Positions 11,920-24,486 of a DNA stretch of 64,000 nt are shown here, in pieces (positions within the stretch are counted from its first letter, which is position 1; every line of letters begins with the position of its first letter). The notes below the pieces were generated by a model that made no database searches, had not been told where the DNA came from, and saw only the letters and a program-made list of their open reading frames with translations. The translations under genes were made by a program, and so were the position numbers. The stretch is from positions 257,035,533 to 257,099,532 of the forward strand of contig NC_081410.1 in the NCBI RefSeq assembly GCF_030272615.1. The letters run 5' to 3'. The stretch is from Cryptomeria japonica (Eukaryota > Streptophyta > Pinopsida > Cupressales > Cupressaceae).

Positions 11920-13430
11920 GGCCATCAGGCCCATAGACTCCAAACACCATCTGGACTTCTCTATTCTCACAGCCTTAGTTAAAGAATCTACAACATTCAT
12001 CAAAGTCTCTACCTTAACCAGCTTCACCCTACCATCTTTGACCATATCTTTGACAAAATGATACTGAACATCAATGTGTTTGGTTTGGCATGAAATGTCA
12101 GGTTCTTAGCTAGTAGATCACACTCTGATTGTCACAATAAACTATCATTGCACCCTATTTTATTTCAATATATGAACATAGTATTTTAAGCAAAATGGCT
12201 TCTTGACAAGCATGAGTAGCTTCCATATAATCCGCTTCTATAGTGGAGAAAGAAACCATAGCCTATCACTTACTCATCCAACTAATTGTACCACCAAATA
12301 AAGTAAACACATAAGCACTGGTGGATCTTCTAGTATCAATATCACCTGCCCAATCTGAATCCACATAACCATGAATATCAAGGGAAATCACATCTCCAAT
12401 TAAATTAACATGATAACACAAAGAATACTCTGAGGTACCCTTCAAATATCTAAAGACTCTTTTGACTGCATCCCAATGAACTCTACCAGGATTAGACATA
12501 TATCTGGAAATAACTCCCACTACTTAGGCAATGTTTGGTCTAGTATAGACCATAGCATACATCAAAATTCCAGCTAAAACAATTTTTTTCATTCCAACTA
12601 TGAAGGGAACACAAAGAATACTCTGAGGCTCATGTTTTCCATCTCTAATAGAGATGTAGGGCAATCTAAAATAAATAATTTGACTCCAACTATGAAGGGA
12701 ACACATAATAGTCTACAATCCTACATGTTTAACCTCTATAATATTGAATTCACATACTTACTATGGCCTAGCCATAGCTTTCTATTCACTCTATCTCTTC
12801 TAATTTTCATCCCAAGAATGTGTTTCACTGCACCAAGATCTTTCATTTCAAATTTAGTAGCAAGCTGAGACTTTAGTTCTAAAATCATACCTTTCCCTTT
12901 ACCAATGAATAACATATCATCATATAATGCAATGCACAGGAAATGATCACCATTGGATTTATAATAAACATAGTGATATAATTTATAATTCTCCAATCCC
13001 AAACTCAACACATATGTATCAAATCTCTAGTACGATATCCTAAGACTTTTCTTGAGGCCATATAAATATTTCTTCATTTTATAACCAAATTACTATACCT
13101 TTCACCATATAGTGCTTTGGCTATGTCATATAGATATACTCCTCCAAATCACCATGTCTAAATCATAAGCAACAACAATAGAAAGAAAAAATCTAATGGA
13201 TGTCATTTTTGCGACAGGTGAAAATATCTCACCATAATCAATACCCTCAACCTGAGAGTAGTCTTTTCCAACCAACCTTGCTTTATACTTCCCAATGCTT
13301 CCATCTAAACCAATCTTTTTCTTGAACACCCATTTGCAACCAACGGGATTCCATCCTTTAGGCAATGGTACAAGATCCCCTATATCATTCCTTTTCAAAG
13401 CTATCATTTCTTCTTCTATAGCAATCTTCT
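11920..13430 (-). pseudogene. pol: Reverse transcriptase and RNase H of copia G
   Basis: Read from 13430 downward: the RT start with PVGCKWVFKKK and KARLVGKDYSQVEGIDY, a variant active site LYDDML (about 12910-12930) in place of the usual YVDDML, then DLGAVKHILGMKI. RNase H shows VHWDAVKRVFRYLKGT, VDSDWAGD and, across a frameshift near 12270, a STTEADYMEA-like box. The polyprotein seems to end near 11930, shortly before the polypurine tract. Stops and shifts at about 12265, 12524, 12735 and 13125 inactivate it. Confidence 0.85.
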
Positions 13431-14660
13431 AGGATTCTACATGATTCATACCTAATGCCTCTTCTACATATCTAGGTTCATCCAAATTAGTATTCAAAGC
13501 AAAAATATATCTCTAATCATCAAGTGAATACCTTTCAGGTGGTTGTCTACATCTTGTACAGCTTCCAACAAGTTGAGTTGGAGGTTCTTCCTCCTCTTCT
13601 GAAGATCCAAAGCTATATGATCTCTCCTCAACTTATTTCCTATTAAGTGGTCTCGATTCAACTCTTTCAACCATAGAAGGGAATTGAATCACATCTTCCT
13701 GTTTATTCTATTTTAGCTGCAATGTAACAGAAAAATATTTAATTTCCCTAAAAATAATACTTCTTCTATGAATTACCTTTTGTGCAACAAGGTCTCAAAA
13801 CTTGTATCCTTTCACACCATAATTATAACCTATGAAGATACATTTCATGACCTTGTTCTCCAACTTTGTTTGATTCTCCATTAGCACATGTGCATATGCC
13901 TCACAACCAAAAACTCTAAGATGTCTAAATGAATTATTTTGACCTAACCATGCTTCCATAGGCATTTTATCAACAAGAGATGATATAGGAGACTTGCTAA
14001 TTAGATAGCAAGCAGTGGCAGCAACTTCAACCCAAAATATTTGTTCTAGATCAGCACCACTCAACATAATCCTAGCCTTTTCCATCAATGCCCTATTCAT
14101 TCTTTCTGCAACTTCATTTTGTTGTGGAGAATACGGAGTTGTTTTTTATTTGTTAATGTCACGGTCCTTACAGAATCTATAAAAATCATTAGAGGAATAT
14201 TCATCACCATTATTAGTCCTCAAACATTTAATTTTCTTTCCAGTTTGTAGCTCAACAATTTCTTTAAATTCTTTAAAATGATTGAAAACTTCAGATTTAC
14301 TCTTTTGAAAGTATACCCATGTCCTTCTACTAAAATCATCAATAAATGAAACATAATACATGGATTTTCCAATCGAAGGAACATCTATAGGACCGAACAC
14401 ATCAGAATGAATAAACCACAAGATTTATGAGAACTTGAGTAAAACCAAAAGCAGTTTTGATTTTCATAAATGCAATGCTCACATAAATAAAATTAAAGAT
14501 TACAATCATTCAAACCTTCAACAAGGTTTTTATTTTTCAAGGTCCTTAGATCCTTTTCTCCAATGTGTACAAGCCTCTAGTTCCATAACATAGTCTTCTC
14601 TACAGGTAACTTTGCTTTAGAAGAAAGAGCACCCTTAGGTACCCAAAAGCCATGTCCATC
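13430..14660 (-). pseudogene. pol: Integrase and linker of copia G
   Basis: The core reads DVFGPIDVPS and FIDDFSRRTWVYF (about 14330-14420), then LRTNNGDEYSS (about 14200-14225) with the DDE-type spacing of copia integrases, and ERMNRALMEKARIML near 14090. A decayed zinc-finger region precedes it to about 14660. The linker to RT is rich in S, E and P (13490-13700). The box PYSPQQN is intact around 14130-14150 but one stop separates it from the core. Confidence 0.85.
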
Positions 14661-14929
14661 TGCTGAAGGTGAAACCCTCAAATCTTTCAATGAATTATCC
14701 ATAATTTTTTTTTGCAGAAGTGCTATTACACTCAATAGTTTATGCCTCTATCTTATACAAAGTGTTGAACCTGACACCTCTAGCAATCACCATATCACCT
14801 TTAATCATCTTACATCCTGCATAAAAAAGACTACCTACACACGTACATCTATCAATTTTCTCACAGATAATAGGTTTTGTTTTAAATGAGGGATATGCAG
14901 CACACTGCTAATCCTTTTTATTTTGCCAT

Positions 14930-15930
14930 CATGAAACTCAATTCAAACTTTACCCAATAATGTCTAAATGTGAATCATCACCCAGGTGCACCTTTCCTCC
15001 ATTAAATTCTTCATATTTAGAAAACCAATCTCTATTGGAAGTCATATGAAAAGATGCACCTAAGTCAATCAACCATGCATCATTACATGTATGAGTAGCT
15101 AAAGCTGCAATGAAGGCACCAACATCTTCCTTTTCTGACTCAGAATTAGAATTGAACTTATTGTTTTTCTTCTTCTTTTCTTCTTTGCATTCTTTACAGA
15201 TGTCACCTGAATTACTGAAATTCCATTAAATGACTTTGGCCTTTCCAATAGATTTTGATCTCCCTTTAGATTTGGACTTATTGTGCTTCTCATTCTTCTT
15301 GCCTTTTTCCTTAGGTCTTCCATGAATAGTTAGGGCTTCCTTTGAATTGATGGATACCTTTCTTCACATCTCTTCACCAAGTAGGGCACCCACTACATCT
15401 TTAGACTTCAAAACAACAAAAGTACTATTGATAGCCATAAGAAGAGAATCCCATGTATCAAGCAAAGAGAAAAGCAAGATCTATCATTTCTCTTCTTTAT
15501 CCATCTTAACACCAATAGATACCAATTGAGCCACCAACATAATAAATTCTTCCAGGTGGTATGCAATTCATCCACTCTCTTCCATCTTCAAGGAATACAA
15601 CTTCTTCCTCAATAAAATCCGATTTAATAAATATTTGGCTTGATACATCTCACCAAGCTTAGTCCATAACTTCTTTGCAGTGTTCTCTTCATGGACATTG
15701 ATCATAATAGATTCTGCAAGGCACAATCTAATTAGACCGTTAGCTTTTCGATCAATAACATCATATTGAGCAGTCATAATAAGATCTGCACGTCTTGAGA
15801 CATTCACATCAATAGCATCCCATAGATCTTGATCTATTAGTAGATCTTCCATCTTCAACTTCCACATCTAAAAATTACTTGCATTAAATTTTTCCACCTC
15901 TATTCTCCTTGATGAACTTGCCATCTGAAA
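14930..15930 (-). pseudogene. gag: gag and protease of copia G
   Basis: The gag start is MASSSRRIEVEKF near 15925, then WKLKMEDLLIDQDLWDAI, a UBN2/DUF4219-type capsid domain common to copia gag, continuing to about 15570. A K/R-rich part with a decayed knuckle follows (15100-15330). Protease is recognised from a DLGASFHMTSNRDWF segment near 15040-15080, where the usual DSGAS has become DLGAS, so one conserved residue of the active-site box is lost. Confidence 0.8.
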
Positions 15931-16030
15931 ATTCCTCCAACAAGATCAAAAAGTGTCTTCTACACAAGCTCCCACTTAAATCTAGATTAGTTCAAAAAAC
16001 CCAATAACCCACAACTAAAACCAAAAGTGC

Positions 16031-16044
16031 AGGCTTTGATACCA
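16031..16044 (-). other. Primer binding site of copia G
   Basis: On the minus strand it reads TGGTATCAAAGCCT, two bases from the LTR, a Met-tRNA type site. Confidence 0.8.
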
Positions 16045-16046
16045 CT

Positions 16047-16161
16047 TGTAAGGAAGTTAAGTAGTAGAACAACTTCCTATACTAACCTTGAGAGGAGGGT
16101 AATGCAAAAAATTTATAGATCGTTACAATAGTTACAGAAACTTAATAGAAATAAGCATAAT
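16047..16161 (-). repeat. Left fragment of the 5' LTR of copia G
   Basis: It matches the first ~115 bases of 10955-11853 with few changes and stops at GCATAAT, where unit M begins. The rest of this LTR resumes at 26248. Confidence 0.9.
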
Positions 16162-16635
16162 CCTAGGTCAGTTGGGTGAGGGGGAGTGATAAGGGATGAC
16201 CATGGTAGGTGTGTTATAGCAGTGGCACTCCCCATGGGTACCCAAACTAACCACCTTATTGAAGCCATGGGAACCTTCCAAACTTTTCAAATTGCTAAAC
16301 CATTGCGACGTACGAAGGTGTGGATTGAGGGTGATTCGAATAATATTATTCAATACCTAAGGGGGAAAAGTATGCCTTCATGGGCTAATGAGAATATTAT
16401 TAAAGCCTCTATTAATATAATCAAAACATTTGAAGAGTCCTACATTTCTCATAACTATAGAGAGGTTAATTGTGTAGCAGATTATTTTGCTAACATGGGG
16501 GTTAGGCTTAACACAAGGAAGACTTGGTTTAAGGAAGACACCCTGGAGATTGAGGTTCAGTCCCTTCTCATGCACGATCGAACACATGACAAATTTGAGG
16601 AGATCCCTACTAATTTTGATGATGGAAGTGATTAA
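16162..16635 (+). pseudogene. RNase H domain of LINE type, 5'-truncated
   Basis: It reads GGVIRDDHGRCV, later EAMGTFQTFQIA, KVWIEGDSNNIIQYL and NCVADYFANMGVRL. These are the landmarks of the RVT_3-type RNase H found at the C terminus of plant LINE ORF2: a G-x-I-R-D start, an E in the second strand, the GDS box and the late N-x-x-AD helix. The frame is open from 16186 to the stop at 16633-16635. The reverse transcriptase that should precede it is absent. Confidence 0.75.
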
Positions 16636-16905
16636 ATTTGTCATCATTTTTTGGCTTGTGTTTGGTCTGAATTCCTTCACCTATAATTATGACCACCAAA
16701 CCTTGCATGCTTTATGGGTATTACTTGTTCGAGAAGTCGATGGTGGTTTTTATGTAGCCAACTCTATTTTATTGAAGAGTGTTGTTTCTATGTCAAGTTT
16801 TGAGACTATGGGGGGTCAGAGATGTAGGGTGGAGCTAGCTAATTATGCTAACTAGAAGAAAAACCCTACCATTTGGCACAGATTGCAAAAGGGGGGAGTG
16901 GTGCT

Positions 16906-18000
16906 TGTTGGCATTTTTGATGTTTATGTTGTGATTGTCATTGATGGACACACACTTGCATTGAGATCCTCTTTATATGTATGAGTTAAAACACAACCGT
17001 TATTTGTTCCAACCGGTATGTTGTATTATAGTCTTTAGACTATTGATGTTCTGCAAAATGTGTTTCCCGGTCTGAAGCGGCATGTTGACCTCAAGTGGTA
17101 CAAGGATTTAAAGCAGCATAACACATTTCTACCAGTCTTCATTTTTGTCGAACCGACAACCGGCACTTTGTATGAACCGATAATACTTTGTGATGAGTTA
17201 CCACCCACCAATTGTTTGACGGTACCAATACTTTAGCGATGCTTTTTGTGATGTATTACCTAGTATGTCCAGGTTCAATGAACCTAGGAAATTGTGATGT
17301 AATCCTATTGGACCGACATGAAATCAGTTTCCTTTATAAGGACATCATGTCTAGGGTTTTAGAAAAATAGTTATTATTGTTTTTACGATAGTTGATTTTG
17401 CGGCTAGGGTTTAAGGTGGTTGAGGAGTTGGAGAGATTATGAATGTGTAGAAGACTGAAGTAATGCAATAGTGCATTAGGAATGAGCTATCAAGGATCTA
17501 ACCGAGTAGTTAGTTCTATTAGCTAGATCAAACACTTGTTGATGACTCACATCTTTGACAAGTCTGTAGCCCTTAACTGGGTAGGCCCAAAAGCCTCTTG
17601 TAAATCCTCTAACAAGGTGGTTCACACCTGTGGATCTAAAATCCTCTAGCAAGGTAGTTTTTAATAGGACTTGTCTCCTAACAGAGATTGAAATTCCTAA
17701 CAAGATCTGTTCTGGTAAAGAATACTGTAAGACCTTAACTGGTCTGGTTCCTATTCTGCAGATAGTGACTTGTGAGTTACATCTCACCGTGGTTTTTCCC
17801 ATTTGGGTTTCCATGTCAAAATATCTTGTGTTATGGTGTTTGTGCTTATGTGGGTAAATGGATTATTAGCTATTTGGTTTGCATGCTTGTTAACTAGTTT
17901 GTCTGTTAAACTATTTTACTAGTTTACTGCTAGTCTTGCAAAGTGTTTAAGTGCGAAGATTTTTGGCATACTAATTCACCCCCCCTCTTAGTATTCATCA
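16906..18000 (+). repeat. 5' LTR of element B
   Basis: TGTTGGCATT to ATTCATCA, 1095 bases, near-identical to 23392-24486. Solo LTR J (56352-57433) is a diverged member of the same family. Confidence 0.95.
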
Positions 18001-18002
18001 AT

Positions 18003-18013
18003 TGGTATCAGAG
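18003..18013 (+). other. Primer binding site of element B
   Basis: TGGTATCAGAG two bases after the LTR; Met-tRNA type. Confidence 0.9.
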
Positions 18014-18050
18014 AAAACCTTTCTATAAGTTTAACCATTTGGAAAGAGAT

Positions 18051-19328
18051 ATGGGGGAATACACCTTGAGGGAACTTACTCAATGGCTCACCCAGTCTGA
18101 GCAAGCCTATGATGATCTTATGATCAAATACAAGGCATCTCAAGCAAAAAGGAAAGAACATGCAGAAAAGCTGATGAAGCTATTTGAAAATAGTTTTGTA
18201 GATGAAGCAGATATGGAAGCCCTAATTGTAGAAGTAAATAAGTTGAATGAATCAAACTCCAACCTGAGAAAGGAGTTGGAAGGACTGACTATCTAGATGT
18301 GTCAAGAACTTGAGAACCAGAGAAAAGCTGAAGACCTAGTGAAAGAAAGAGATCTTGAGATCTCCAAGCTGAAACAAGAGATGAGTGCCCTAAATGCTCA
18401 ACTCCATGCAAGCAAGGTGGAAAAGGAAGACATGCAAGGAGAACTGAACACTGCAATCTCTAAGAATGAAAACCTTTTGGAAACAAATGCTGCTATTTCC
18501 AAAGAACTCTCTGAGTCAAAGGAAATACTTGCTAAGTTCAACAAGAGTACTGTCAAGCTAGAGCAAAAGCTTGAATCTGCCAAACCGGTCAAGAACACTA
18601 ATGGACTTGGTTATTTTGGTAATGAGGAAGGTGAAACCTCTAGTACAAATGTTGGAACATTAAAGAAACAACCGAAATCAAAGGATAAAGGTAAGCAAAA
18701 GTTTAAACCTATTTGTTTCAACTGTCTTAAAGAATGACATACTGCAAATGTGTGTAGGAGTAAGGCTTACAACAATTTTCCTTATTTTCTAAATGATAAG
18801 CCTAGACCCTATAGATTTGATGGTAGCTGTTATGCATGCAACAAGTATAGGCATAGAGCATTTGAATGCAGGTCTATTATGAATAACACTGGAAGATATC
18901 CTCAAAGGACCCAACGAGCTGGTCCTGAACCTTTTGTGAATCGGAATCACAACCGGTTTAATGTCTTGAATCATTAGCTAAGAAGTGGTGGTTATCAAGC
19001 GGCAACCGGATGGAGAGAAAATTGTATGATCTGTCATGGTCATGGTCACACTATTGCAACATGTAGAAGGAAGAATGGAAACATGAACAATGGACCTTGG
19101 AGAGCACCTAGATTGGTCTACTATCACTGCAACAAACTGGGTCACATTGCAAGATTCTGTAGATCAAGAAAGGACATATCTGATGATATACCAATCACTA
19201 TGGAAGGAGACATTGATGTTGACACTATTCAAGTAGATATGAACAAAACCTGGAAGAAGAAACCAGCGGTGTTACAAGAGGAACCAGTTTTTGCACCTAG
19301 TGTGGAAATCACGGAACTGGCAAACTAA
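18051..19328 (+). pseudogene. gag: gag-like protein of element B: coiled coil plus four zinc knuckles
   Basis: One frame of 425 codons plus stop from the ATG of MGEYTLRELTQWL, interrupted only by stops at 18294, 18735 and 18975. Residues about 15-180 are coiled coil (repeated K/E/L heptads). Four knuckle-like units follow: CFNCLKE-HTANVC with a stop at the Gly position, CYACNKYRHRAFEC, CMICHGHGHTIATC, and a fourth with its first Cys changed to Tyr (YYHCNKLGHIARFC). The protein should assemble and bind RNA like a nucleocapsid (family knowledge). It ends just before the CTTAGGGGGAG motif. This is the best-preserved gag of the three gag-only elements. Confidence 0.8.
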
Positions 19329-19340
19329 GCTTCAGAAAAG

Positions 19341-19351
19341 CTTAGGGGGAG
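19341..19351 (+). other. Internal polypurine motif after gag of element B
   Basis: CTTAGGGGGAG, 12 bases after the gag stop, identical in elements A and C. Confidence 0.6.
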
Positions 19352-19779
19352 CAAATGGCAAATTTTTTTGAACCCCTGGTTTACACCAGTAAAAGACCTT
19401 AACCGGTATGTTATACCTGTCATTTGGCAGAAGACCGGAAATGGTAAAAAGGGAAAATTAGGGTTTACGCCCTAATGAAGGAGAATTAATGATGGTAGGT
19501 GAGGAATATGTTTTAAAGAATTTTACAAACCATTTCTCAGTATCAGTTTTTGAGTGAAGAAAAGTTTTTCAAAGAGCAGAGAAATGAAAAGGTGATTTGA
19601 GCAGAGCTTTTGAGAAATCGATAAACCGTGAAGGAGATTCAAATTCAAACTGGAAACGAGAAAGTGGAGAACACAAAGCTGTGATTTAGCAACCAACAGA
19701 GTGTGAAGTGAAGAAGAATCGGCAAGCCCTAATCTCACATATTTCAAAAGGTATTTCTTGAGTTCTTAAGATTTCTATC

Positions 19780-22700
19780 ATGGCTTCCGCATCACATACC
19801 AATTCTAGTGCATCTGTCGAGTCTGCAAGTTTTATTCAATGAAAATCCAAGTATAATGCCCTATCACAAGTTCTAGCTAGTGTGATAGTAGAAGAGGGAA
19901 TTTCTGACTACATAGATTGCAAAATAGAAGACCTAGGGTCTCTAGCTATCGACACCCAGTTAGGTTTATTTTGCAGTAAAGATAAGAAGATCAAACCGGA
20001 GTTTAATATTTTGGAGAAGAAAAAGATCCACAATGTTGTCTACTTCTTGGAAGATTTCACAGAAGATCACATAAAGATCATTCTGAGCAGAGTCCATGGT
20101 GATAAGATGTACCGAGAGAGGACACGTGACATCACATCATAGGAAATTCATGCAGTCATCAGATTCTACAACACAGGGGAAGTGCCAGCCCTAAGAACGG
20201 TAAGCAAAACTGAAATGGCCAAGCTCACCGGTTCAACGAGTGACTCATGAGGCATGACAGTAAATCCTATCAAGGATGATCTAGTGAAGTATGTGTGTAT
20301 CGTGATTGGATACCGGACATTCTCAGCCAACAGGATTAACTCTGTATCTATGGCAGCGGTAAATGTTGCTTACCAGATGATAAAGGAGGATGCATCATTT
20401 GATCTATGCACTGGTATGCAGAGACAACTCCTATTTAATCTGAAGGCAATCAAACAGGATAATGCACTTAGGTTTAAGTTTGGACAACTACTAGTTGGGT
20501 TGTTCTTCTATTTCCAAGGCTATTTCCTAGGAGTAGGAGATGTTCAGTGGTATGGTGACCAATCGGTAACCAAGAAAATCAAGGAAAGCATTTTAAGCAC
20601 TTGGAACTGGTTACCCTGATATTCTGAACAAGTATTTTGATGAGTTCAGAAGGAAGATGAGTCAAAGAGTGAGGATATCAGGTGACATCATCAAGAAATA
20701 TGAAGACGATATCTGCTTCACCATCCAAGTAGATAAATGCATAATGGAGGCTGTTGAGCCTAGACAGGAAGAAGTGGAGCCAATGGGCTATGAGGTGATG
20801 TATGATACGTTGGAAGGGTATGCCTCTACCCTTATTGCCTCACCGCTTGATCCTAAGGTGAAGAGAACTGACGCCTACCTAGAAAGGATAGCACTGGTTG
20901 AGGAACCATCGGTAATGAAAGAAAAGGAACCGACAAAGAAGAAGGAAAAGGCAGTGCCTGCAGCATCCGCACCGGTTACTACTGCAACTCCAAAAGTGAC
21001 CAAGCGGTCACCAGCCAAGAAGAAACCGGAAGCTGCACTAGCTAAAGTGTTTCAGAGAAAGAGGAAAACAAGGAACACCTCTTTAGACTCAGAAGAAACC
21101 TTGTCTGAGGAAAAGCCAAAGAAAACACGTCAAGCAAAGAGGAAGACAAAGGATGAACTAGTAGCATCTGCACCGGTAAATATTTATATCTCCTCATATA
21201 AACCTTTGACTCATTGTCAAAGAATAATAAAGAATATTAGGAGAAAATTGTTACATGATTTAGTAGACTACTATGATGATTTTAGTGATGAGGAGAAAGA
21301 AGAAGTACTACAGGAGATTATTGTTTACAAATGACCGGTCGCCATCAAAGATTAAATCTCAGACACCAAATTCTGTGTATAAGGCATTAGATAATAAATG
21401 GTGCATCGCCATAGAAAAGGAACAGGAAATTAAGGAGAAAGTTTTTGCTCAGTACTTTCCTGACCTGTCAAATTCTAAATTATTTGATTTTATTGACCAA
21501 AATAAAGGGCTCTTATTCACTAGAAGAAAAAGACTCTAGCTATTAGAAGGAAGAGTTGATGATGTCAAAAAGGACACTCATTAGTATATGATAACCACTG
21601 TCCAGACTCACAAAGTGCGTCTAGGCAACCAATAAGCTGAGAAAGAACTCGTTATATCCAAACCGGATGAAGCATTTGATGATGAAGGAAATCTGGTTGT
21701 TGAACCAATTGACACCATTGATGTCGATGCTTTGGATGCTAAGGATGTTACCTAGGAGATACCATATGAGGCAACAGGATAGGAGCATCAGGCTGAACAG
21801 GAGAAGAAAGTTGAGGACAAACAAGAAGCAATGAAGGAAGAGGCAGAGAAGTGGAAAAAGGAAGAAGAAGAGAAGCGAAAAAAGGAAGAAGAAGAGAAGC
21901 AGAAGAAGGAAGAGGTAGAGAAGTGGAAAAAGGAAGAAGAAGAGAAGTGGAAGAAGGAAGAAGAAGAGAAGTGGAAAAAGGATGAAGAGGACAAAAAGAA
22001 AAAGATGAAGAGGAGAAGAAGAAGAAGGAAGAAGAAGAAAAGAAGAAAAAGGATGAAGAGGAGAAGAAGAAGAAGGAAGCAGAGAGGAAAAAGAAGGAAG
22101 AAGAAGATAAGGAATAGGAGAAGAAAAAGGAAGCAGAAAAGAAAAAGGCTAAGGAAGACAAGGAAGTAGAGAAAAGGAGAGAAGAGGAGAAGAAGAAAGC
22201 GGAAGAGGACAAGGCTGGAAAAGCAGTGAAGAGCACCCAGATGGAGACTCTGAAGGCAACTGGGAGTCAAGCTAAACCAACTGATCTCTCCAGTCTACAA
22301 GTGAAACGGAGCTAATGCAGAGCATCACGGTAGCTCAAGAGCGCCTTGAAATAATTTGATGGAAGAAGGAGCAGGAGGTAATCCAAGAAGCTGTGGATAC
22401 ACTTACCGGTTTGATACCTGGTACAAATCTTCCAAACACCAATTCATCACTAGCTAGACTTAAGCTCCTATGCACAGTAGTAGATGATCAAGTGCAGAGC
22501 CTTGAAGAGGTAGTAGAGGCTAATGTCAAGAAGGAGCATCAAAAAGCTCTTAATATAGCTCTAGTGAAGAAGTTGAATGAGCTCCAGACTAAACTGAAGA
22601 AAGGACAATAGGATATTAGGGATGCTCTAGATGAGGGGAATTTGCTACTAAGCAAAATCTACCAATCCCATCTATTCTATGATAATGTGCTTGCTCAGAA

Positions 22701-23090
22701 GCAAAAACTTGAAAAGGACTTGCAATCCTACTTGAGCACATTCAAGCTGCCTTATGATTCCTTTACAACTTATGGGAAAACCGTTCACCAGTTTCACATC
22801 CAGTTAGCAAAAATGGAGCAAGAGATCAGCACTCGGTCTAGAGATTTGCAGGAGCTATAGCTGGTTCTACTCCCACGATTACAAATTCTTCAGAAGTGCT
22901 ATCTGAACCTGGATGCCTTAATAGTTACACAAGAGATGAGCACAATCAATGCCATGGAAGAACAGGTCTCCTAGATGCAGATAGAGCAAGAAGTAGCCAC
23001 CTCCCTACTTGAGTCTTGGTCTTTGTCGATGCAACAATTCTTGCAAGACTTTAAATCTATTTTTGACAAGTATCATTCCTTGTTGTCATA
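19780..23090 (+). pseudogene. ORF2 of element B, about 1000 codons, unknown function
   Basis: Start at the ATG of MASASHTNSSAS, after a 430-base gap that holds no gene. The frame is kept to 20619 apart from stops near 19840, 20140 and 20250, then shifts. The helical core has YFLEDFTEDHIKIILSRVHG, later DASFDLCTGMQRQLLFNLK and FKFGQLLVGLFFYFQGY. PMGYEV...TL followed by SPLD (about 20780-20850) is shared with element C. A basic part (20930-21160), a K/E repeat (21846-22220) and a long coiled-coil tail (22390-23090) follow. The layout, with a helical core, basic middle and coiled-coil end, suggests a nucleic-acid-binding structural protein, but that is inference. Confidence 0.6.
21846..21989 (+). 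repeat. 24-base tandem repeat coding for EKWKKEEE
   Basis: Six in-frame units of GAGAAGTGGAAAAAGGAAGA type (24 bases each) encode the octapeptide EKWKKEEE with small changes (EKRKK, EKQKK). It continues into a less regular purine-rich K/E stretch to about 22220, with a frame slip near 22005. Confidence 0.8.
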
Positions 23091-23380
23091 AACTTTTATT
23101 ATTTTTCATATCAAATGGAAATAGGGTTGTTCAGCTATATTGTTGGCAAAGGGGGAGAAGAATTTATTTGGAGAAGTATCTGGTAATCAAAATTTGATTA
23201 TATGCTCTGTAGATCTCAATGTTTATCCTCTTTATGCTCTTTATGCAAAATTGTTATACATTGTATTGTCAAAGGGATAGTGTATATGCTTAGGGGGATC
23301 AATTTTGCTAATGGCGTGATTTTGTTGTAAAACACTTAGATGTCAAAATTTTATTTTCCTAAGTGTTGCCATCAATGCCA

Positions 23381-23391
23381 AAGGGGGAGAT
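23381..23391 (+). other. Polypurine tract of element B
   Basis: AAGGGGGAGAT directly before the 3' LTR. The arms GTTGCCATCAATGCCAA (23365-23381) and CATTGATGG (23425-23433) lie on either side of it as an inverted repeat. Confidence 0.85.
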
Positions 23392-24486
23392 TGTTGGCAT
23401 TTTTGATGTTTATGTTGTGATTGTCATTGATGGACACACACTTGCATTGAGATCCTCTTTATATGTATGAGTTAAAACACAACCGGTATTTGTTCCAACC
23501 GGTATGTTGTATTATAGTCTTTAGACTATTGATGTTTTGCAGAATGTGTTTCTCGGTCTGAAGCGGCATGTTGACCTCAAGCAGTACAAGGGTTTAAAGT
23601 GGCATAACACATTTCTACCAGTCTTCATTTTTGTCGAACTGGCAACCAGCAGTTTGTATGAACCAGTAATACTTTGTGATGAGTTACCACCCACCGATTG
23701 TTTGACGGTGCTAATACTGTAGTGATGCTTTTTGTGATGTATTACCTAGTATGTCTAGGTTCATTGAGCCTAGGAAATTGTGATGTAATCCTATTGGACT
23801 GACATGAAATCAGTTTCCTTTATAAGGACATCATGTCTAGAGTTTTAGAAAAATAGTTATTATTGTTGTTGCGATAGTTGATATTGCGGCTAGGGTTTAA
23901 GGTGGTTGAGGATTTGGAGAGATTATGAATGTGTAGAAGACTAAAGTAATGCAATAGTGCATTAAGAACAAGCTATCAAGGATCTAACCGAGCAGTTAGT
24001 GCTATTAGCTAGATCAAACACTTGTTGATTACTCACATCTTTGACAAGTCTGTAGCCCTTAACCGGGTAGGCCCAAAAGCCTCTTGTAAATCCTCTAACA
24101 AGGTGGTTCACACCTGTGGATCTAAAATCCTCTAGAAAGGTAGTCTTTAATAGGACTTGTCTCCTAACAGAGATTGAGATTCCTAACAGGATTTGTTCTG
24201 GTAAAGAACACTGTAAGACCTTAACTGGTTGGGTTCCTATTCTACAGATAGTGACTTGTGAGTTCCATCTCACCGTGGTTTTTCCCATTTGGGTTTCCAC
24301 ATCAAAATATCTTGTGTTATGGTGTTTGTGCTTCTGTGGGTAAATGGATTATTAGCTATTTGGTTTGCATGCTTGTTAACTGGTTTGTCTGTTAAACTAT
24401 TTTACCTGTTTATTGCTAGTCTTGCAAAGTGTTTAAGTGCGAAGGTTTTTGGCATACTAATTCACCCCCCCTCTTAGTATTCATCA
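23392..24486 (+). repeat. 3' LTR of element B
   Basis: Same length as the 5' LTR, TGTTGG to ATTCATCA, followed by the target duplication GTGCC. Confidence 0.95.

Larger units (their letters stand above)
16906..24486 (+). mobile_element. Element B: gag-only LTR retrotransposon with ORF2
   Basis: Two LTRs of identical length (1095 bases) bound it, with target duplications GTGCT (16901-16905) and GTGCC (24487-24491). It has a Met-tRNA primer site, a gag with four knuckles, a long ORF2 and a polypurine tract. There is no protease, integrase or reverse transcriptase in 18001-23391. In the first ~220 bases I count about nine differences between the LTRs, mostly transitions. It lies in unit M, so it is younger than M and G. 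Confidence 0.9.

Noticed and set aside
17476-17814. 112-codon minus-strand ORF, repeated at 23962-24300
   Set aside because: It lies in both LTRs of element B; the two copies are the LTR repeat, not a duplicated gene.
21748-22270. Two long minus-strand ORFs rich in S, F and L
   Set aside because: They are the complement of the purine-rich K/E repeat in ORF2 of element B; low-complexity shadows with no independent support.
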